Part shown: positions 54,875 through 64,000 of the stretch, in pieces
Layout: each line of letters opens with the position of its first letter
Position numbering within the stretch: position 1 is the stretch's first letter
Assembly (NCBI RefSeq): GCF_003268855.1
Contig: NZ_QLSZ01000004.1
Location: forward strand, 124,001 to 188,000
Reading direction: 5' to 3'
Origin: Flavobacterium aciduliphilum
GTDB taxonomy: Bacteria > Bacteroidota > Bacteroidia > Flavobacteriales > Flavobacteriaceae
Length of the DNA: 64,000 nucleotides
The notes under the pieces: model-generated
Seen by the model: only the letters and a program-made list of their open reading frames with translations
Told to the model about the DNA's origin: nothing
The model's database searches: none
Program-made: the position numbers and the translations under genes

Positions 54875-55426
54875 ATGAAATTTACAGAAACTAAGTTAAA
54901 AGGATGTTTCATTATTGAGCCTAAAATAATTCATGATGATCGAGGGTGTTTCATGGAAAGTTTTAATGAAAACACTTTTTATAATGGAATAGGAGAACGT
55001 ATTCATTTTGTTCAAGATAATCAATCGTATTCTTCAAAAGGAGTTTTGAGAGGATTACATTATCAATGTGGCACCCATGCTCAGGCCAAATTAGTCCGAG
55101 TTCTTCAAGGAGAAGTTTTGGATGTAGCTGTAGACATTCGACCAAAATCTGAAACGTATGGGCAATATGAATCGATTGTATTGTCGGGAGAAAATCAAAA
55201 GCAATTTTTTATACCCAGAGGATTTGCTCATGGTTTTTTAGTGTTAAGTGAAACCGCAATATTTTTCTACAAATGTGATAATTTTTACAATAAAGAAAGT
55301 GAAGGAGGAATTATCTTCAATGATTCTCAACTCAATATCGATTGGAAATTCGAACTAGATAATCTCATTATTTCTGAAAAAGACAAAGTACTTCCTTCCT
55401 TCCCAAATTCAAAAAAAGTATGGTAG
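54875..55426 (+). CDS. rfbC: dTDP-4-dehydrorhamnose 3,5-epimerase (RmlC)
   Basis: This 183-residue cupin-fold epimerase converts dTDP-4-keto-6-deoxyglucose to its L-rhamno epimer. Visible are DRGCFMESFNENTF near residue 28, QDNQSYSSKGVLRGLHYQCGTHAQAKLVRVLQGEVLDVAVDIR with the active-site His, and FFIPRGFAHGFLVLSETAIFFYKCDNFYN. It follows rmlA by one base and overlaps rmlD by 7 bp, so translation is coupled. Confidence 0.95.
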   Translation: MKFTETKLKGCFIIEPKIIHDDRGCFMESFNENTFYNGIGERIHFVQDNQSYSSKGVLRGLHYQCGTHAQAKLVRVLQGEVLDVAVDIRPKSETYGQYESIVLSGENQKQFFIPRGFAHGFLVLSETAIFFYKCDNFYNKESEGGIIFNDSQLNIDWKFELDNLIISEKDKVLPSFPNSKKVW

Positions 55427-56304
55427 TTTTAGTCACGGGCGCTAACGGACAATTAGGACAAGCAATACAATCTATTTCAAGGAAGTATACTGAAATAGAT
55501 TTTGTATTTTGTTCATTATCTGATTTAGACATTACTAACATTGATCAATGTAGGCAACTTTTCGAACAATATACTCCAAATTATTGTATAAATGCTGCGG
55601 CCTACACAGCTGTTGATAAAGCGGAAAGCGAACCTGAAAAAGCACACTTGATTAATGTTGTGGGGACAAAAAACCTAGCAGAAATTTGTAAAGAAAGCCA
55701 TACAATCTTACTTCACGTTTCAACAGATTTTGTTTTTGATGGGGAAAATGCTATGTTGTCACCGGAATCACAAGAGAAGGGCTATTCAGAGGAGGATTTA
55801 ACTAAACCCACAGGGGTTTACGGCCAAACTAAATTAGACGGAGAGAAAGCCATTCAGGCAACTTTTAACAGTTTTTTTATTATTAGAACGTCTTGGGTTT
55901 TCTCGCAATTTGCTAATAATTTTATGAAAACTATGTTACGATTAGCCACTGAAAGAGATTCGATTTCGGTAGTCAATGATCAAATTGGAACGCCAACACA
56001 TGCCGTTGATTTAGCCGAAGCATTACTGACCATTATTACTCATACAGCAAAAAATCAAAATAAAACGAATAGTTTGTACGGAATTTATAATTTTAGCAAT
56101 GAAGGGAGATGTTCGTGGTATGATTTTGCAAAAAAAATATTTGAAGTCAATCATGTATCAATTGCAGTGCATCCTATTCCAACGACAAGCTATCCAACAC
56201 CAGCGAAAAGACCTCATTTTAGTGTTTTAAACAAAGATAAAATAAAGACTACTTTTGATTTAACCATTAGACCTTGGCAAGAAACTATAGAAATTCAGAA
56301 GTAA
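55420..56304 (+). CDS. rfbD: dTDP-4-dehydrorhamnose reductase (RmlD)
   Basis: The 294-residue short-chain-type reductase performs the last step to dTDP-L-rhamnose with NAD(P)H. It shows the Rossmann glycine motif VLVTGANGQLGQAI, CINAAAYTAVDKAESEPEKA, HVSTDFVFDGE, the YxxxK pair in TGVYGQTKLDGEKA, RTSWVFSQFANNF and GTPTHAVDLAEALL. rmlB (dTDP-glucose 4,6-dehydratase), needed between RmlA and RmlC, is not between rmlA and the window end. Confidence 0.95.
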   Translation: MVVLVTGANGQLGQAIQSISRKYTEIDFVFCSLSDLDITNIDQCRQLFEQYTPNYCINAAAYTAVDKAESEPEKAHLINVVGTKNLAEICKESHTILLHVSTDFVFDGENAMLSPESQEKGYSEEDLTKPTGVYGQTKLDGEKAIQATFNSFFIIRTSWVFSQFANNFMKTMLRLATERDSISVVNDQIGTPTHAVDLAEALLTIITHTAKNQNKTNSLYGIYNFSNEGRCSWYDFAKKIFEVNHVSIAVHPIPTTSYPTPAKRPHFSVLNKDKIKTTFDLTIRPWQETIEIQK

Positions 56305-56353
56305 ATGTAAATTTTTCCCTTTTAACGAAGGGATTATATAATCCATAACACCC

Positions 56354-58486
56354 TTGAAAAAAGCTCGTTTTATTTTATTTTCTTTATTATTTTGTTCCCT
56401 TCTTTTTGCCCAAAAAAAGAACAAAATAGTTGTGGAACATTCTGACTTTTCTGACATCAATCAGACAGAGCTTCCCAATGCCTTACTTTTAACAGGAAAT
56501 GTGAGAGTAACCCACGATGGGATTGTAATGACTTGTAATAAAGCCTATTACTTTCAAGATGAAAATTATATTAAAGCTTTTGGAGAGGTGCAAATGGTGC
56601 AAGGAGACACGTTGTTCCTAAATAGTAAATATGCAGAATATAATGGAAATATAAAAAAAGCGTTTGCTTCGGGAAATGTTGTTATGAATTCACCCGAATC
56701 TACCATGACAACAGACACCTTATATTTTGATAGAAATTCGCAAGAAGCTTATTTCAATTCAAAAGGAAATATTGTCAATAAGACGAATACCTTAACCAGT
56801 AATTCAGGTCGGTATTACGTAAAAGAGAGGAAATACCAATTTCTTAATTCGGTCGTGCTAAATAATCCAGAATATACCATAAAATCAAATCATTTAGATT
56901 ATTACACCAAACAAGGAGACTCCTATTTGTATGGACCTTCAACCATTACAGGAAAAGATAATTTTATTTATACAGAAAACGGCTATTACAATAGCAAGAA
57001 AAACATAGGTAATTTTAAGAAAAAATCCTATATTAAGTACAAAGACCGACTCATAGAAGGAGATAGTTTATACTATGATCGAAAAACAGAATACGCTTCA
57101 GGAACTAATAATGTCAAAATCACAGATTCCATTAACAAAGCGATTATTAGAGGTCATTATGGGGAGGTTTTTAAGAATAAAGATTCACTTTATGTAACCA
57201 AACATGCGTCAATTAGGTATCTCGTAGAAAAAGACTCTATGTTTATTCATGCTAAAAAGATTATTGTTACTGGAAAAACAGGAGAACGTATCGTGAGAGG
57301 ATTTCATAATGTTCGATTTTATAAAACAGAATTAAGCGGAAAATGTGATTCCATACATTCCGACCAAAAAAAGGCGCTGACAAAATTAATTGGACAACCC
57401 ATTCTGTGGAATTTTGAAAACCAATTAACAGGAGATTTGATGCATTTAATAGGTAATAACAAAACTGAAAAATTGGATTCTTTAAAAGTTTTCAATAACT
57501 CATTTATTATTTCAAAAGATACTGTTGGTAGTGGATTCAATCAAATAAAAGGAATAAATTTATATGGAAAATTCCTTGAAAATCGATTGCACGAAGCGAA
57601 CATTGTAAAAAATGTTGAGGTCATTTATTACATGCGAAATAACAAAAAAGAATTAATAGGAATTAATAAAAAAATCAGTAGTAAGGTGAATATGGTTATG
57701 GACGATAAAAGTAAAATTGAAACCGTAACCTTTTTTGATATGATTGATGGCGATATTTATCCAGAACAAGACCTTCCTGAAAACGCTAGAAAGTTAAAAG
57801 GATTTAATTGGAGAGGCGCCGAACGCATTAAAAATAAGGAAGAAATTTTCCCTCCCGAAGAAGTGGAAATGGATCAGAAAATTGTTGAAGAAAGTAAGAG
57901 AAAGTATCAGGAAGAACAATTGAACCAATCCGTCCAGAATAATAAATTAGAAGATCATATAAATGGAGATGATTTTTATGAAAAAATTTTTATCAAGTAT
58001 AATAACCGAATTATTGAAGATAAAAACGGAACGAAACTTTTAGTTAAGAATTTTAAATTTAGGTTCGCTGTAGATGAAAACACATTTAATATTTACAAAA
58101 AAAGCCATCCGTTATTTAAAAATGAAATCAAAATAAATCAAATAGTTTGGTTTAAAAAAATGCAATATGGAAAATATGATGGAGGTTTTTTCAAGGGAAC
58201 TGAGCCATTAGAGACAATTGAACTTTCAAAAAAAGAAAAGTTAACCTATGATGAAATATTTTCATTGTATAACGATAGAGTAATAATAGACAGAAATGGA
58301 ATGGAGTTGTTAGTAAAGAATGGAAAGTTTAAGTTTCCTACAGATTTTGATTCTCTAAAAAAACTAAAAGCAAATAATCCTAAATATAGAAATGTAGTAA
58401 GAATTAATCAAGTATTGTGGGATTGGAATTCTATGCAATATGGAAAATATGATGGCGGATTGTTCACAGGAAACGAAAAAGAATAA
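56354..58486 (+). CDS. OstA-like (LptA/LptD N-terminal-type) protein with C-terminal tandem repeat
   Basis: The start is TTG at 56354; it gives a good signal peptide (MKKARFILFSLLFCSLLFAQ) and no in-frame ATG precedes the conserved part. Residues 25-480 carry repeated OstA-type beta-jellyroll strands (ALLLTGNVRVTHDGIVMTCNKAYYFQ, AFASGNVVMNSPESTMTTDTLYFD), consistent with LPS transport, as in LptA. After a charged linker (about 490-535), two related units of about 80 residues follow, near 538-620 and 628-706, each with YNxRxIxDxNGxxLLVKN and MQYGKYDGGxFxG. That extension is not part of the OstA core. Wzx follows directly. Confidence 0.78.
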   Translation: MKKARFILFSLLFCSLLFAQKKNKIVVEHSDFSDINQTELPNALLLTGNVRVTHDGIVMTCNKAYYFQDENYIKAFGEVQMVQGDTLFLNSKYAEYNGNIKKAFASGNVVMNSPESTMTTDTLYFDRNSQEAYFNSKGNIVNKTNTLTSNSGRYYVKERKYQFLNSVVLNNPEYTIKSNHLDYYTKQGDSYLYGPSTITGKDNFIYTENGYYNSKKNIGNFKKKSYIKYKDRLIEGDSLYYDRKTEYASGTNNVKITDSINKAIIRGHYGEVFKNKDSLYVTKHASIRYLVEKDSMFIHAKKIIVTGKTGERIVRGFHNVRFYKTELSGKCDSIHSDQKKALTKLIGQPILWNFENQLTGDLMHLIGNNKTEKLDSLKVFNNSFIISKDTVGSGFNQIKGINLYGKFLENRLHEANIVKNVEVIYYMRNNKKELIGINKKISSKVNMVMDDKSKIETVTFFDMIDGDIYPEQDLPENARKLKGFNWRGAERIKNKEEIFPPEEVEMDQKIVEESKRKYQEEQLNQSVQNNKLEDHINGDDFYEKIFIKYNNRIIEDKNGTKLLVKNFKFRFAVDENTFNIYKKSHPLFKNEIKINQIVWFKKMQYGKYDGGFFKGTEPLETIELSKKEKLTYDEIFSLYNDRVIIDRNGMELLVKNGKFKFPTDFDSLKKLKANNPKYRNVVRINQVLWDWNSMQYGKYDGGLFTGNEKE

Positions 58487-59830
58487 ATGGGAAAAAATAA
58501 AGAAAGTAGTTATAAAAAAATGACTATAAATTTTCTAAAAAAAATCATGAAAAATGAATTTTTGATGCAGAGTATTAAAACAATGATTTTACGAATCATA
58601 GGTGTAGTTACTCTTTTTGGATTTACCTTATTTTTGACAAAAACTTATGATCCCAAAATAATAGGACAGTATGATTTTATTAGAACCCTTTTATTAATTC
58701 TTGGAAGTATTTGTATTTTAGGTGCGGATCAATCTATTTTATATTTCACAGGTATGCTAAAGAGCAGAAATCGGTTATTTGAATTAAAAGGGATATATAT
58801 AAAAATGTTTTCATTAATTTTTTTAATATCAATAATTTGTATACTTTTTGTTTTAATGATTGGAAAAGAAACCATCAATTTTTTTTTAAATGATGGTAAA
58901 ATATATAGTATTATTTTAAAAGCTACAGTATTATTATTTTTCTATTGTGTAACTATTTTTAATACTGAAGTCTTAAGAGCTTTAGATCGTATTTATATTG
59001 CAGAATTATATAGAAATACATTAAAGTATTTGTCGGTTATTTTAGGTTCTATAATCTTGTTCTATATTCATCAAGAAATCTATTTAGTGGAAACTTTTTT
59101 AATAGGCTTTTTCTTTTTGTCTATAATTTCAACTATAAAAATTCTTTCTATTTTAAATAAAGATTACACAAGCCGTTTAGAAAAGTCAAAAGAGACGGTT
59201 TCATATAGTTTTATTTTTTTAAAATCATATCCAATGGCTATAAGTACACTTGCAATTTTTTTATTGATGAGTTTCGATGTTATGTTTTTAAAAAAGTATA
59301 AAGGAAATGAGGAAGTTGCTTACTATGCTTTAGCGGTCAAATTAATGACTTTACTATTAGTAATCATGAATTCGGTAAATATTACTATATCACCAAAAAT
59401 AGCTGAGCAATTTTTCTCAGAAAATAAATTAGAATTAAAAAAGACGATGAGACATAGTGCTAGAATGATATTTATGATTTCAATTCCTACAGTTTTATTT
59501 TTTTGTTTGTTCTCAACACCCATATTGAGTTTTTTCGGAAAAAAATATTTAGTAGCTAGAGATCCCCTAATAATTCTGATGATAGGTCAAGGAATATGTT
59601 CTTTTTTTGGAGGAGTCCAAGTATATTTAAATATGACAGGAAGGCAAAATATTTTTCAAATTATTTTGATTTTTGCAGTTTTGATAAACTTTATATTAAA
59701 CAAAATCCTGATTCCTATTTATGGAATGAACGGAGCTGCGGTATCTTATGTAACAAGTATGTTTTTCTGGAATTTATTGGCAACAATTATGATTTATAAG
59801 AAGGATAGACTAATTGTATTTTTAAATTAA
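58487..59830 (+). CDS. Wzx-type polysaccharide flippase (MATE/PST superfamily)
   Basis: The 447-residue integral membrane protein has about 12 hydrophobic segments and the family pattern seen in polysaccharide flippases, including LFGFTLFLTKTYDPKIIGQYDFIRTLL near the start, MNITISPKIAEQFFSENKLELKK-type loop, and QGICSFFGGVQVYLNMTGRQNIFQI. It moves lipid-linked repeat units across the inner membrane. The ATG abuts the OstA-like stop; residues before MTINFLKK may be dispensable, so a later start (58520) is possible. Confidence 0.85.
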   Translation: MGKNKESSYKKMTINFLKKIMKNEFLMQSIKTMILRIIGVVTLFGFTLFLTKTYDPKIIGQYDFIRTLLLILGSICILGADQSILYFTGMLKSRNRLFELKGIYIKMFSLIFLISIICILFVLMIGKETINFFLNDGKIYSIILKATVLLFFYCVTIFNTEVLRALDRIYIAELYRNTLKYLSVILGSIILFYIHQEIYLVETFLIGFFFLSIISTIKILSILNKDYTSRLEKSKETVSYSFIFLKSYPMAISTLAIFLLMSFDVMFLKKYKGNEEVAYYALAVKLMTLLLVIMNSVNITISPKIAEQFFSENKLELKKTMRHSARMIFMISIPTVLFFCLFSTPILSFFGKKYLVARDPLIILMIGQGICSFFGGVQVYLNMTGRQNIFQIILIFAVLINFILNKILIPIYGMNGAAVSYVTSMFFWNLLATIMIYKKDRLIVFLN

Positions 59831-59834
59831 AGCT

Positions 59835-60905
59835 ATGAAAAAAATAATGCAGAAAAATAGATTGTGGTTTTTAATTTTGTTTGGTATTAATTTAATTATT
59901 TCCATATTATCATGTTTTTTTCTTCCAGAAAGATATTTTAATGATACCAAAATAATTATAATTGATAAATATCATGAAATAGGTTGGATTGGAAGTTATC
60001 CTTTTACAATATTATTTTATAATATCACAAAATTAAAATATGTTCCATTTTACATTATTGCATTGATTCAATTTCCAATAGTATTTTATATTTTATATAA
60101 AATAGGAATACCAAGACGTTTTGAATATGTTACTGTAAAAAATCTATTGGTTTATATTTGTTTTTTTCTGATAGCCATTTTTATTTCCATGCCTACTAAA
60201 GAGTTTATTAATTTTATATATATTTCTTTGATTCCTTTTATTTTTAAAAGCAAGAATTTTTCAACTACAAAAAAAGTTATTTTATCAATGTTGCTATTTT
60301 TTTGTTTTAGTACATTTTTTAGATCATACTATGCTTTAATACCAATAATTTCATTTGGCATGTATTTCATTACTAAAATAAATTTCAAAAATAAGACCAT
60401 AAGTTCTGTTTTTTATGGTATTGTTATTATAATTTTCCTTTCAATATCATATGGATTAATCAAAGGAAAATTTTTATCAGAAAGCAATAGGGAAGCTTTA
60501 AATGCAGAACGGACGAAAGATAATAATTCAATGATAGTTTCTCCAATAAATACTAATACTTGGTATGGTGAAGCAGTGGGAATTGTTTATGGATTCTTTG
60601 AAATTAACATTCCAATAATAGAGGGTTTTAAACATATTTTATCTCCACAAATCATCGCTTTTATTATTTGGCAATTATTATTATTTTATATTTTGCTAGT
60701 TCGATTGTCTAGATGTTTAAAGGAAAAAAATCGCAATAAAGATGAGTTATGGATTCTTTTAATTTTATTTTCTTATTTTATAATTCAAGGACTTTTTGAA
60801 CCTGATTTAGGTTCTGCAGTAAGGCACAAAATCGGTGTTTTCCCTTTAATATACTATGCTTTATATTATGACTCTTTCAGAAAAAATTTATCAAAAAGTA
60901 TTTAA
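59835..60905 (+). CDS. Polytopic membrane protein, candidate Wzy/EpsG-like polymerase
   Basis: The 356-residue protein has about nine or ten hydrophobic segments and no recognised signature. Charged MPTKEFINFIYISLIPF, and a periplasmic-looking loop after ESNREALNAERTKDNNSM, resemble EpsG/Wzy-type enzymes that join repeat units. Its position right after Wzx and before a second O-antigen-ligase-type protein supports a role in polymer assembly. It overlaps the next gene by up to 50 bp. Confidence 0.6.
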   Translation: MKKIMQKNRLWFLILFGINLIISILSCFFLPERYFNDTKIIIIDKYHEIGWIGSYPFTILFYNITKLKYVPFYIIALIQFPIVFYILYKIGIPRRFEYVTVKNLLVYICFFLIAIFISMPTKEFINFIYISLIPFIFKSKNFSTTKKVILSMLLFFCFSTFFRSYYALIPIISFGMYFITKINFKNKTISSVFYGIVIIIFLSISYGLIKGKFLSESNREALNAERTKDNNSMIVSPINTNTWYGEAVGIVYGFFEINIPIIEGFKHILSPQIIAFIIWQLLLFYILLVRLSRCLKEKNRNKDELWILLILFSYFIIQGLFEPDLGSAVRHKIGVFPLIYYALYYDSFRKNLSKSI

Positions 60906-62133
60906 CCTATTCTTATTTATTATACCAATTTCTATAATATTTAGAAAGCCCGCAACATGGTTGATTTTGTTATTTACTTTGTTTTCGCTTCTGAATTATA
61001 GAAGAATTAATCTTAAAAGAGAATATGTTTTTAATATTCTTTTAGTGGCCTCACCATTACTTCTGGAAATATTATTTTTTTGGAATAACGATTCATTTAC
61101 ACTTGGAACAAAATCGCTGGAAAAATATTTATCATTATTAGTTTTTCCTTTGTTTTTTATAGGTAATTATGAAAAAATAAATTTTCATAAACTATTAAAA
61201 ATTTATTCAATTTCAACAACAATAATAGTTTTATTTTTTTTCTTTCGTTTCATTATAGTATATCCAAATTATTTTAATAAATACCTAAACGGAATCCATC
61301 TTTGGGAGATGGGATATGTTTTTTCCAAAACTATTGGTATGCACGCACCTGCATTAAATATGCATATAGCATTTGTTACGATGATTAATTTTTTCTTTTT
61401 TTTAAACAAAGAAAACATATTTCAAAAGATTTTATTTTTTCTTATTTTTTTAATATCTATTTTTCTTATGTTGTTTATTAATACTAGAGTAGCAATAGTT
61501 GACTCTGGTATAGGCTGTCTAATTATTGTATTTTGTCAAATATTTCAAAGAAAAATAACAACAAAAATTGTGATGGCTACACTAATTTCTATTTTGTCAA
61601 TAAGTATAGTTTCCATATTGTTTATAAAAAAAGATACTTATTTAAAAGAAAAGTTTACCAATATTGCATTTGCACATATTGATAAAATAGGAAAATTAGA
61701 TGAAATAGATCATCCAGAAATAGCCGTATACAGCTCTTTGGTAACTAGACTATCTATATGGAAGTCTGCACTTGAACTCTCATGGGAAAATTTACCTTTT
61801 GGAGTAGGCTCTTCAGATGGGAAAAGGGAGTTGGTAAAATATTTTAAAAAAACAAATCAAAGATTTCTTGCAAAATATGAGTTTGCTACACATAATCAAT
61901 ATATAGATTATTTACTTAAATTTGGTTTTTTGGGATTATTAGTGGCTGTTTGTTATATTTTTTCTTTTTTAAGATTAGGAATATTAGTCAGGGATCCATT
62001 AATAACATCTTTCTTTTTTTTATTTTTTACCAGCAATATGACAGATGATTTCTTGATTAGATTTGATGGAATTGTTTTTAGTGGTTTTTGGTTAACCATT
62101 TTTGTTTGTTATTATTTAAAAAAAAATCAATAA
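60856..62133 (+). CDS. O-antigen ligase/polymerase-type membrane protein (Wzy_C family)
   Basis: The 425-residue protein has about ten hydrophobic segments and the O-antigen-ligase-type pattern: a long loop with SLVTRLSIWKSALELSWENLPFGVGSSDGKRELV, then FATHNQYIDYLLKFGFLGLLVAV, i.e. the R-x-W, G-x-G and H-N elements in order. It either ligates or polymerises glycan. The start at 60856 or at an ATG at 60868 (MTLSEKIYQKVF) lies inside the preceding gene, so the exact start is uncertain. Confidence 0.75.
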   Translation: MLYIMTLSEKIYQKVFNLFLFIIPISIIFRKPATWLILLFTLFSLLNYRRINLKREYVFNILLVASPLLLEILFFWNNDSFTLGTKSLEKYLSLLVFPLFFIGNYEKINFHKLLKIYSISTTIIVLFFFFRFIIVYPNYFNKYLNGIHLWEMGYVFSKTIGMHAPALNMHIAFVTMINFFFFLNKENIFQKILFFLIFLISIFLMLFINTRVAIVDSGIGCLIIVFCQIFQRKITTKIVMATLISILSISIVSILFIKKDTYLKEKFTNIAFAHIDKIGKLDEIDHPEIAVYSSLVTRLSIWKSALELSWENLPFGVGSSDGKRELVKYFKKTNQRFLAKYEFATHNQYIDYLLKFGFLGLLVAVCYIFSFLRLGILVRDPLITSFFFLFFTSNMTDDFLIRFDGIVFSGFWLTIFVCYYLKKNQ

Positions 62134-62145
62134 AAAAATAAAATA

Positions 62146-63267
62146 ATGATAAAAATTGCACATATTTTACATTCAGTAGGGGGAGTAGATGTTTCATTGA
62201 GGTTAATTACGGAAAACATTAATCAAGATAAATTTGAAAATATTATTATACATGGCCATAAAGACACTCAATGCGAATTTTTAGATAGAAAGAACAAATC
62301 AATAAGATCTTATAAGACCTCAATATATAGAGAAATCAGTTTTTTTAAAGATGTTAATTCGATAATCAAAACATATAAAATTCTTAAAAATGAAAAGCCT
62401 AATTTAATTCATGCCCACAGTGCTAAAGGGGGTATTATTGGGAGAATTATGGGGTTTTTATTAAATATAAACGTACTCTACACACCCCAAGCTTTTTCAT
62501 TTTTGAGTACAGAGAATAGACTAAAAAGAAAGATTTATATTTTGCTTGAGAAGGTTTTTACTAATAAATTCTCCTATTTATTAGCTTCATCAAATTCTGA
62601 AAGAAGTAGAGGAATAGAAAATAAAATTTTCAAAAAGGAAAAAACGCTTTTATTCAATAATTCAATTCGTGATATATTAGAGATTGAACCTTTATCAATA
62701 CCAAAAACATGGCCTGATGAATATATTTGTACAGTTGGTAGACCTTCATACCAAAAAAACATTGAATTAATGATCGATGTTTTAAATGAAATTAATAAGT
62801 ATAAATCTGTTCATTTAGTAGTGATGGGTGTTGGATTTCATTCGGATAAGTTAGACGTAGTTAAATCTAAAATTTTAAAATATAATTTGAGTAGTAAAGT
62901 AACCTTAATTGAATGGACTCAAAGAACAGATATCTTTAATATAATAAAACAATCCAAACTTTACATATCAACTGCAAGATATGAAGGATTGCCATATTCG
63001 ATAATAGAAAGTCTAGCACTTTCAACACCATGTATTGTAACGAATTCTGATGGAAATAAAGATTTAATAAAAGATGGCTATAATGGTTATGTTATTAAAA
63101 ATGAGAACATCGTTGATTTTAAAGATAAGATTTTACACTTGCTTAATAACGAACAAGAAAGAGAAGTTTTTTCTAAAAATTCAAGAAAAGAGTTTTTAGA
63201 GAAGTATAATATCGAAAAGAATATTAAAAATTTAGAAAACATATACACAGAATTTTCAATAAAATAG
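62146..63267 (+). CDS. GT4-type glycosyltransferase
   Basis: The 373-residue protein has the GT-B fold of family 4: an N-terminal half with HILHSVGGVDVSLRLITENI and HAHSAKGGIIGRIMGF, and a C-terminal nucleotide-sugar half with VGRPSYQKNIELMIDVL, VVMGVGFHSDKL, and the EX7E-type segment ARYEGLPYSIIESLALSTPCIVTNSDGN. It transfers a sugar from a nucleotide donor to the growing repeat unit; the sugar is unknown. A five-base gap separates it from the methyltransferase gene. Confidence 0.9.
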   Translation: MIKIAHILHSVGGVDVSLRLITENINQDKFENIIIHGHKDTQCEFLDRKNKSIRSYKTSIYREISFFKDVNSIIKTYKILKNEKPNLIHAHSAKGGIIGRIMGFLLNINVLYTPQAFSFLSTENRLKRKIYILLEKVFTNKFSYLLASSNSERSRGIENKIFKKEKTLLFNNSIRDILEIEPLSIPKTWPDEYICTVGRPSYQKNIELMIDVLNEINKYKSVHLVVMGVGFHSDKLDVVKSKILKYNLSSKVTLIEWTQRTDIFNIIKQSKLYISTARYEGLPYSIIESLALSTPCIVTNSDGNKDLIKDGYNGYVIKNENIVDFKDKILHLLNNEQEREVFSKNSRKEFLEKYNIEKNIKNLENIYTEFSIK

Positions 63268-63272
63268 AAACA

Positions 63273-64000
63273 ATGTTAAAGGAACGAATAAAAAAAAATA
63301 TACAAAAAGAAAAATTTCACCCAACTCTATTAAGTTTCTTTATTAATAACAATTTCCTTATTAGATTAGGCCTAAGAAAAGCAATAAAAAAAAATGAAGG
63401 ATACCTAAAAGGTTCTTTATTGGATTTTGGTTGTGGAACGAAGCCTTACGAAAAATTATTTAATAAAATAAATAGTTACACAGGCGTAGATTACAAAATT
63501 GAAGGAAGAGAAGAGATTCAAAAGAGAGTAGATATTTTTTATGATGGAAAAACAATTCCATTTCAAGATTCTAATTTCGATTCATTATTAAGTACAGAGG
63601 TTTTAGAACATGTTTTTAATATAGATGAACTTCTAAAAGAATTTAATAGAATCCTGAAAATTAATGGAAAAGCAATCATAACAACGCCGTTTATGTGGGA
63701 AGAGCACGAGATGCCTTATGACTTTGCAAGGTATACAACTCCTGCATTGGAATATCTTTATAAAAAAAATGGTTTCGAGATAATTCATACTCATAAAACA
63801 GGAAATTATATTGAGGTTATCTTTCAATTTGGAATAAATTATTTCAAAAATATTATTCCAAATACTATTTTTAAACAAATACTATTAATTCCATTTATAT
63901 TTATTTTTAACCTTTTAGGTTTCTCTTTAAGCTATTTACTTCCCACCGATCAAACCGCCTATTTTAATAATGTTTTTGTGCTAGAAAAAATAAGAGAGTG
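63273..64000 (+). CDS. SAM-dependent methyltransferase; 3' end outside window
   Basis: An ATG at 63273, five bases after the GT4 stop, opens a frame that stays open to the window end (242 codons). The class I motifs are visible: LLDFGCGTKPYEKLF (motif I), YTGVDYKIEG, FDSLLSTEVLEHVFNIDELL and RILKINGKAIITTPF. The C-terminal part has hydrophobic stretches (ILLIPFIFIFNLLGFSLSYLL). It probably methylates a sugar or lipid-linked glycan in the same pathway; substrate unknown. The frame continues past the edge without a stop. Confidence 0.82.
   Translation, partial: MLKERIKKNIQKEKFHPTLLSFFINNNFLIRLGLRKAIKKNEGYLKGSLLDFGCGTKPYEKLFNKINSYTGVDYKIEGREEIQKRVDIFYDGKTIPFQDSNFDSLLSTEVLEHVFNIDELLKEFNRILKINGKAIITTPFMWEEHEMPYDFARYTTPALEYLYKKNGFEIIHTHKTGNYIEVIFQFGINYFKNIIPNTIFKQILLIPFIFIFNLLGFSLSYLLPTDQTAYFNNVFVLEKIRE

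Overview
The window looks like a chromosomal segment of a Flavobacterium-type member of the Bacteroidota. The evidence is low GC content, -7 boxes of the form TAnnTTTG (the flavobacterial promoter consensus) upstream of many genes, weak Shine-Dalgarno signals, and lineage-typical families: DUF4175, DUF4837, DUF6909, GIN-domain proteins, OstA-like proteins and large-insert S8 peptidases. Most of it is core genome. No transposase, phage or CRISPR array was found.

Layout. (1) 1-5136: a 5'-truncated serine hydrolase, then a reverse-strand suf operon (sufA-like, sufB, sufC, sufD) for Fe-S assembly. (2) 5302-13938: an MBL-fold hydrolase, secreted S8 and M1 peptidases, a small secreted protein, and a tight run of rnpA, an S41 protease and two paralogous double-OmpA proteins. 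(3) 13935-29068: mostly reverse strand, with an ElaA-like acetyltransferase, a DUF4837 lipoprotein, a LysM transglycosylase, pgk, a SPOR-like secreted protein, holB, a Pif1-type helicase, a Skp-like lipoprotein, a methyltransferase, mnmG and ybeY. (4) 29070-43723: a giant DUF4175 protein, gltX, an SPFH protein, a YtxH/holin-like/DUF6327 cassette, glnS, folB, tRNA-Cys, a LysE exporter, a GIN protein and rnr. (5) 43724-44453: a gene-free, AT-rich 730-bp region that is my candidate for the replication origin. (6) 44454-53041: almost all forward strand, with rpiB, a CDF transporter, tex, tatA, GH3 and DUF6909. (7) 53045-64000: a surface-polysaccharide locus with Wzz-like, rmlA, rmlC and rmlD, an OstA-like protein, a Wzx flippase, two polymerase/ligase-type membrane proteins, a GT4 glycosyltransferase and a methyltransferase that runs off the end.

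The most interesting signal concerns chromosome biology. Three parS-like 16-mers (TGTTCCACGTGGAACA and two near-copies) flank mnmG at 26.7-28.7 kb. About 15 kb away, at 43.7-44.45 kb, lies the AT-rich gap with DnaA-box-like motifs and TTGTTAACAA palindromes, where gene orientation switches from mostly reverse to almost uniformly forward. Hand-counted G/C samples change sign across it as expected for an origin. Together they suggest that the window spans the origin/ParB-loading region. Other points of note are the paired OmpA proteins in which GHVCC replaces the usual GHTD, a nucleoside-phosphorylase-like C-terminus in the DUF6909 protein, a two-repeat C-terminal extension on the OstA-like protein, a fresh 27-bp tandem duplication in the DUF4175 gene, and families of short intergenic repeats.
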